The notes under the pieces: model-generated
Databases searched by the model: none
Told to the model about the DNA's origin: nothing
What the model saw: only the letters and a program-made list of their open reading frames with translations
Made by a program: the position numbers and the translations under genes
In this document: piece after piece, positions 58,395 through 64,000 of the stretch
Numbering within the stretch: position 1 is the stretch's first letter
How the letters are laid out: each line of letters starts with the position of its first letter
Assembly (NCBI GenBank): GCA_019426215.1
Contig: CM033408.1
Location: 7,691,077 to 7,755,076 of the forward strand
Direction of reading: 5' to 3'
Length of the DNA stretch: 64,000 bases
Origin: Buddleja alternifolia
Lineage: Eukaryota > Streptophyta > Magnoliopsida > Lamiales > Scrophulariaceae

Positions 58395-58826
58395 TAAATT
58401 TGTAGATGTATGAAAAAACTACTATTCAAAAACTATTTGGAGCAAAAGTATAATTCATTTCTACATGATTTATATACATATATATATATATGAGATAAAA
58501 CATTTATATAAATTATTTCTAGATAATTCGTTTTAACAAATATATAGGGTAAAATGTTAAAATTATTATAATAGATAAATGTGAAGAAAATATAAATTTT
58601 CTAATTTTAGGAACAATATTATACTTTTATAAACAAAAATTAATAGATAATCATTCTAATTGTAAATACTCCAAGACAATTTTTTTTAACTTTGTGTTTG
58701 TGTTTACAAACACCTTCTTTTGCTTCTTATCTGATTCTGTTTATTTTTTTGCTTATAATCACTTTTTCATAAACAACAATTGTGTTTGCAAACACCCCTT
58801 AATCCCACCGAGTTCCGCTCGCACCA

Positions 58827-59002
58827 AACCAATTACATTACTTACAAGTCTGTTGATCACTTTTTTCAAGTGATAAATGGCAACACAAATCACTTCAATG
58901 GCAAACTCATTTGGAACCAATTACATTACTTACAAGTCTGTTGATCACTTTTTTCAAGTGATAAATGGCAACACAAATCACTTCAATGGCAAACTCATTT
59001 GG
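58827..59002. repeat. 88-bp tandem duplication
   Basis: Units 58827-58914 and 58915-59002 start AACCAATTACATTAC and end AACTCATTTGG; identical by eye. Each unit contains a small hairpin CACTTTTTTCAAGTG. Confidence 0.92.
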
Positions 59003-59140
59003 TAAGGAGTAAGGAACGGGTCACTTTCCGTCGTAAAATTGTGAGTTTGACTCTCATTGATGCGTGTCGAAGGCGTACAGCCATACACACTGCCCCCTGT
59101 AGGTGATGGGGCCTGACCTGCCTAAACTATCTTTTTACCT
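58998..59140 (+). mobile_element. Possible SINE fragment
   Basis: TTTGGTAAGGAGT and TGAGTTTGACTCTC sit at the spacing of A and B boxes, followed by a GC-richer body (CCCCCTGTAGGTGATGGGGCC). The B box has two changes from consensus, and no tail or TSD was found. Confidence 0.35.
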
Positions 59141-59149
59141 TTCACTTGA

Positions 59150-59579
59150 ACATAGCTCAAGTTTTCTCTTCAATATAATAATTCAATTGCGCTCAACAGA
59201 CTTGAATATAATTCATAAATTCGCCGTAAACTCATGGAAGATGAAAAGCTAGGCACAATTTATCGTTTTTAATAATTCAACTGAATTCAATCGGCTTACA
59301 GATAAAAAAGAGAAAAAAAAGATTCATTAATGAAATCACACAAGAGATGAAAGAAATCTCACACTATCTTCACAATAATTATCAACTTTTCTTTTCTTCA
59401 TAAATAAATCCTCAATTTCCGAGCGAAGACAAAACGCAGAAATAATACATAGATCGTGTGTATTGATGATCATCATGGAATATTCATTTCAGTTGGAATT
59501 GGATACCGAGAATTATCATTTGCACGCCGTCGCCGACGTACACAGGTTGTGGTTGACGCCTTCCGTCGTCTTTTTCCGT
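59150..59579. other. 3' flank of the stress-associated-protein gene
   Basis: AT-rich. It holds the likely 3' UTR of the minus-strand SAP gene; no other feature was recognised. Confidence 0.4.
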
Positions 59580-60095
59580 TCAAATTTTAACGATTTTCGC
59601 GGCTTTGACCACCGGATTCTCCCTCGCGATCGCTTCACGGCCAGCGGTTTTGTAATCGTAGTTGCAATCGTGACGATCGGAGTACCGATGATCCGCGCAG
59701 AAGAGCTCTCCGCACCGGCATCTAAATCCGGTCAAACCTACCTTCCTCCGGCAACCGGAGCATCGGTTGACCTCTCTCTTCGCCGGCGGCGCGGCCTCGG
59801 CCTGCGGCGGCGTTTCTTTCTTCAGATCTGTAGTCTCCGGCAGATTCAACGGCGAACGCCTCGTCGATGAGGTGGATCTGAAAGATTTTTCTCCAAATAC
59901 ATGTTTTGTTGGGTTAGCACCGCCTGCTGACGTGGCAGGGACGGTGGAGGCGGTGGAAGCTGCGGTGGTGTTGAAACATTTCTGGCATAAATTATTGGTG
60001 GCGGAATTACCTGCGACGCCGCACTTGACGCACAGCGCGATGGTCTCAGGTACGACCTTCAACTCCGTCTCTTCATTTTCCGTTTTCTGCGCCAT
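59580..60095 (-). CDS. Stress-associated protein with A20 and AN1 zinc fingers
   Basis: An intact intronless gene of 171 residues, typical for plant SAPs. The A20 finger has C22, C25, C37 and C40 (C-x2-C-x11-C-x2-C). The AN1 finger has C112, C115, C126, C128, C133, H136, H142 and C144 with the family core [35 protein letters not shown]. The linker is Ser/Thr/Ala/Pro-rich, as usual. Family knowledge: A20/AN1 proteins act in abiotic-stress signalling, some through ubiquitin binding or E3 ligase activity. The actual partner here is unknown. The ATG at 60095 is the first in the leader. The upstream region has a G/C-box like ACACGCGTA (60264-60272), similar to CAMTA-type CGCG boxes, which would suit stress induction, but this is inference. 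Confidence 0.94.
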   Translation of the reverse strand: MAQKTENEETELKVVPETIALCVKCGVAGNSATNNLCQKCFNTTAASTASTVPATSAGGANPTKHVFGEKSFRSTSSTRRSPLNLPETTDLKKETPPQAEAAPPAKREVNRCSGCRRKVGLTGFRCRCGELFCADHRYSDRHDCNYDYKTAGREAIARENPVVKAAKIVKI

Positions 60096-60471
60096 TTACG
60101 TACAAAAAATTTAACAATTTCGAACAAAAAATTGTAGCCGAGAATAATATTCTTCCTAGAAACGTAGAGAGAGAAATAAAAGATTTTTAGAGAGAGAAGG
60201 AGAGGATGTTGGGGGGTCTATGAATTTGAAGGGCGTGGAGTCGGTAATGGTGAAGGAATAAAGACACGCGTATGAGGCAATTTGCGTGTACGAAATGACT
60301 GGAATGACCTCGCAACTTCTTACGGTGGTTGTTTCTAGATCAGTCTGACGTGTATTTACATGTATAATCGTCATCATTTGAGGATATTTTAATGTTGTTG
60401 ATTAGCCACAAAAGTCATTTACTAATTTATAGGCATTTTTTACTCAATGGGATACGTTGGCAAAATTATTT

Positions 60472-60801
60472 GGCATTAATGCAAAAAAAATTCCTATATT
60501 AACGAAATAGGTAAAAAAACCACTATGTATTATTAAAAAAAATGCAAATAGTGAATTTTTGAAAAAAAAAAGAGAGCGTATTTTTCATATTTTTCACCTT
60601 TAATGACATGCTTTTTGTTTGGAGAGTATATAAATGACAAAAAAAACATGTCATTAAAGGTGAAAAAGACGCTCTTTTTTTCCAAAAATTCACTGTTTGT
60701 AGACTTTTTAAGAACACATGGTGATTTTTAGCCTATTTCGTTAACACAAGTGCTTTTTTGCAATTTCACATTAACACAGGATTTTTTTTTGCATTAATCC
60801 C
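60472..60801. mobile_element. Mutator-like MITE upstream of the SAP gene
   Basis: 330 bp. Ends GGCATTAATGCAAAAA and TTTTTGCATTAATCCC are inverted repeats; the 9-bp TSD AAATTATTT is perfect at 60463-60471 and 60802-60810. The inner arms pair too (CTATTTCGTTAACAC words, CTTTAATGACATG). Same group as 21944-22291. Confidence 0.85.
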
Positions 60802-60835
60802 AAATTATTTCTTTACCTATGGCATAATATACGGA

Positions 60836-60987
60836 TGATGATTTTATATTAGATCGGATTCAATAGAGACACTGCATTATACACCATTGAATGCAGGGGC
60901 AAAATAATAAAACACATTTAAAATATATACATTCAATGGTAATAGATGGACCGGTTCCATTGAAACCGATCCATCTTAGAATTTTCC
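60836..60987. mobile_element. Small Mutator-like MITE, related to 43026-43167
   Basis: 152 bp. The TSD ATATACGGA is perfect at 60827-60835 and 60988-60996. The arms around GATCGGATTCAATAGA and ATTGAAACCGATCCATC pair. The right end TTAGAATTTTCC mirrors the left end GGAAAATTCTA of 43026-43167. Confidence 0.75.
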
Positions 60988-60996
60988 ATATACGGA

Positions 60997-63466
60997 CGTG
61001 TGGTGGGATAAAATACCACACATCGATAAATTATGGAAATGACCATTGTGAACCCTGTACGCGCCAGCAAGACATATTGACTTAGTTTTTGGGAGTCAGG
61101 TCTGATCACCCAACCCAAACTTGCTGAAACTCGACCCTAAGATTCGGATAGACACGAACCTTCGCGTGTGCGACTAAAAAGAGCACGTGACCTGCTCGGA
61201 TCATGACAAATGTCCTAATCTCCTTATATTCGAAGTCAACAATTTATATATACTGATTTTAGGTTATTATGTTAGGTTTTATGTTGTACTTTTCCTACCG
61301 CCATTGTAAGAGATCTTGTAAATTATTCTTTTGGGCATTTTGTACTTGGGTTGAATAATATAAATTATAGAAATATATATCTTTATTAGGCCATTACGAC
61401 TTAATACATACAATATAACACTTACTATATTGTCCATCATTAATACCCGAGAAAAAAAATCAGCTATACTTATAGTCTTATATGTATATATGTGGGATAG
61501 TCATGTAAATATGCATGATAATATTAATTTTAGTTTTGTAAATTTTGAAAATTAGTTTTGAAATCTTCTATAGTTTTAGCTCAGTCTGCAATTAGTCAAA
61601 GAACGTTGCCAAACTCTTACAAGGAAAAAAACAGGTAGTTTGGTACACAATACACATTTGACTCTTGAGACCCAAACATAATGCACAAAACTTGACAAAA
61701 ATACAAAATATTTACAAATATATAAAATCTAAATGCAAAACTAGAAAGAGGCCTCTGTATTGTTAATAGAGGCATGAAGATAGACATTTTCATGTTAACA
61801 TAGGCATTAAAAATGCCTCTGTCAAAAGAAACAGATAATGCAAAGCATTTTCATGACTTTTGCATCCTATATATGTTATCGAAGCTGCGGTTTCATGCTT
61901 GTGTTCTCAGATCCTTGATCGATCGTTGGACAGCATAATTTTATCTTTTCTTTGTGAAATTTTAGCAGATCCTTGGAACAAATGTAAGCCATGTTAATTG
62001 ACTAATTGTGGGCTCAGGAGATTTGATTCAGGACTAAATTTAAAATATTTCAAAATTTACAATAGCAAAATTGATGTTATACTTGCAGGACTATTTTGTA
62101 TTCACTAATCAGACCTCTACATGCAGGACCAAAATTGAATTTTTGCCTATTATACCCAACATTACTAGAGGTCTTATATCATAACCTGGTTCAATCCATT
62201 CGACTCTACTACTATGGATCGACTTACTCAACTGGAAGGGGTCACTTGACTCGTCTCGATCAATTTTGGAGCATATCACCTCCAATTATTGTGAGATACA
62301 TGATCCATCTGATACTCCACATATTTTATTATAGACGGTATGATGTAACTCTAAACCTATAAATACCACTACGTGTTGTAACTCCAAAAACTGAGCCCAT
62401 GATAAAGTTACTTGATCTATTACCGTAAGAATTGCATCAGCGTTGCAAACTAAAGCCATAGTCAATAACAATTACCCAAAAGAAAAATACATAGTCAACA
62501 TGAATAAACAAATTAACCTACAAGAATGAAAACTGATAATTCTCTAATATTGTTTATCGATTAATTCATATTGTGCATTTAGAGTGTTCATATTTATTTT
62601 ATGATAAAGGTATTGTTTTCCCCTCTAATTACCTAGAAAGCGGCCAAATTGGTAAACAATACTAAAATGCAAGAAATCTGCATCATAAACACTAAAATGA
62701 ATATTCGCCGCCTAATTTTTTTTTTAAACCCCTTATTTTAGTAAACAATATCCCATTAATTCACTTGATCAGGTAAGGAAATCAGTATATGTGAAATTAA
62801 ATAGAGGCAACAGAAAGAGTAAAGAATTACCCCTTACACGCAGGGAAATTCTAGCCTAGAATATGTGGCATTTCGCATATTAAAGATCATTTAATAACAA
62901 AATATTACATAACAAATGTACCACTCTTGTTTTGGACATATATAATAAGACTTGAATTTAGATTGTTTTCTCGGCTTAATATGATAAGAGGTTCCTCAAA
63001 TCTTACGTTTGTCCCACTTCGGTTCATCAAGTGTAAAATGCACAATGTTGGTCTCTCAATTTTCAAAATCGTCGCACTACGGTCCTTGTGTCACAGTTTC
63101 ATTAGGAATTGACAGAATATTCTCTTATTTGGATATGATATTCCTATATGCAAAGGCAAAATCGGAAAATAAAAATCTTTTTAATTAATTCATAACAAAA
63201 TTATGACTGTATAGATTAAATTAAGATGATTTTGAAAGTTAAATGACATTTTAAATTTGAAAAATGAAAGTGAGACGAAAAAGTAAAACTCAAGGGACCT
63301 GACAAGATTTGGCATTATTCTTTCTCTCAAGTAAAATAGTTAAATGCCAAGACTATTCAAAAAGTCACTCTTTATTTGATTTAGTATATATATAAAACTT
63401 AATATGTGGTTAAATAAACTAAATTTATTATTTATGAAGAGATGATGCAAAAACTACTCATGAGTC
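60997..63466. other. Intergenic DNA
   Basis: AT-rich. AGGCCTCTGT (61750) and ATGCCTCTGTC (61812) with TAGAGGCAT between them form small inverted copies of a single word. Otherwise nothing was recognised; short frames such as the minus one near 62.4 kb show no reliable domain. Confidence 0.4.
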
Positions 63467-63877
63467 ATGGCCCATGAGAGGGGGGCAAAAAGGAGAATTA
63501 AGTTGGGGATTGGGTTGATGGGAGAAAGCCAAATCAAAGCCGCCCATTCTGACCGCCTCTTTCCAACTATCGCCGTGGCGCTCACGTGCCCGTCAAACGC
63601 GTCGCAGTTTTTGTTGTTTCATTGCCACTCTGGCTGTGGGACCCAGAAAAGAACTGTGTTTTCGACGGCAGTCTTTATTCACACGTGGCGACGGATTAAG
63701 GCAGGATGTAGGGAGTGGTCCTGAGGTCAGTTGTACGCAATTCTAACTCTGTGGGTCCTACTGGGTCAATGTCATATTGTTTTCGGTCCCTGTGGGCGCC
63801 GACGTATTATAGATGGCTTTTGCTGCTCACAATTTCTTCCTTCCCCAAATTATGACAACTCCATATCAATGTGCACC
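63467..63877. other. GC-richer stretch with G-box-like words
   Basis: CTCACGTGCC (63591-63600) and ACACGTGGCG (63681-63690) are ACGT-core elements in a region richer in GC than its surroundings. This might be a promoter region of a gene outside the window. The open frames here have no family pattern. Confidence 0.35.
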
Positions 63878-64000
63878 CATGGTATTAAATTTCGATCGAA
63901 ACACCGAAATTTTGAGCGAAATTTCAGATTTTGGAAGATTTCGAAACGAAATCGAACCTTTAATCCAATTTTACAGAATATCTTCCGAAATTTCGACTGA
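63878..64000. mobile_element. Left end of a hAT-like element, cut by the window edge
   Basis: CATGGTATTAAATTTCG begins a stretch of GAAATTTCG, CGAAATTTT and CGAAACGAAA words, a subterminal array style like the hAT elements elsewhere in the window. The right end and the TSD are outside, so the call is tentative. Confidence 0.45.

Noticed and set aside
59463..59870. Open frame antisense to the SAP gene
   Set aside because: It has no domain and overlaps a strongly supported A20/AN1 gene on the other strand.
62286..62471. Minus frame LVCNADAILTVIDQVTLSWAQFLELQ
   Set aside because: It looks protein-like, but I do not recognise it and see no splice-linked neighbours.
63467..63724. 85-residue frame with start ATG
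   Set aside because: GC-rich promoter-like DNA with G-box words; no domain.
1..64000. CRISPR array or prokaryotic operon
   Set aside because: No regularly spaced repeats with unique spacers and no bacterial gene organisation; the window is plant nuclear DNA.

Overview
This window is nuclear DNA from a flowering plant, almost certainly a dicot. It is AT-rich and carries plant gene families with spliceosomal introns: ribosomal protein eL31, an A20/AN1 stress-associated protein, a DRT100-like leucine-rich-repeat protein and a SpoU-type RNA methyltransferase. Most of the rest is transposable elements. There is no sign of prokaryotic, organellar or CRISPR DNA.

Layout, left to right. The last three exons of a SpoU/TrmH-family RNA 2'-O-methyltransferase gene lie at 64-2090 (+) and the gene starts before the window. 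A full-length but broken plant LINE (4485-13124, minus) is bounded by a 16-bp target-site duplication (TSD). Its 5' leader is split by a non-autonomous Copia-type LTR retrotransposon (10604-13024) with its own 5-bp TSD. A tRNA-derived SINE at about 14.5 kb is followed by the intact intronless DRT100-like gene (15685-16794, +) and then several MITEs and an LTR-like stretch. From 24.9 to 42.7 kb there are three intact two-exon copies of the eL31 gene, all on the minus strand with identical exon lengths. Their introns, promoters and intergenic DNA carry Mutator-type and hAT-type elements, including a 2.5-kb Mutator-type element just upstream of copy B and a deleted Copia element at 34.8-37.1 kb. 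A young 9.9-kb Copia element (44146-54085, minus) with two nearly identical 2.14-kb LTRs follows. Right of it are a remnant of a gypsy-type ORF, another hAT MITE, SINEs, an intronless A20/AN1 stress-associated-protein gene (59580-60095, minus) and intergenic DNA. The left end of one more hAT-like element is cut by the window edge.

The host genes do not form a pathway. The three eL31 copies are segmental duplicates, not retrocopies, because they share intron position, telo-box promoter and 3' flank. Because they are paralogous they act as natural empty sites, which makes several insertions easy to prove. Many of the calls rest on TSDs and terminal inverted repeats (TIRs) read by eye, so the boundaries are base-level claims that an alignment can test.

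No clearly new biochemical system was seen. The most interesting signals are (i) hAT MITEs that share the terminus TAGGGGTGT but carry completely different subterminal repeat arrays; (ii) a GGCGC-rich hAT element inside an eL31 intron; (iii) a Mutator-type element with gene-like GC-rich cargo and a nested hAT; and (iv) a very young Copia element whose polyprotein is nevertheless broken.
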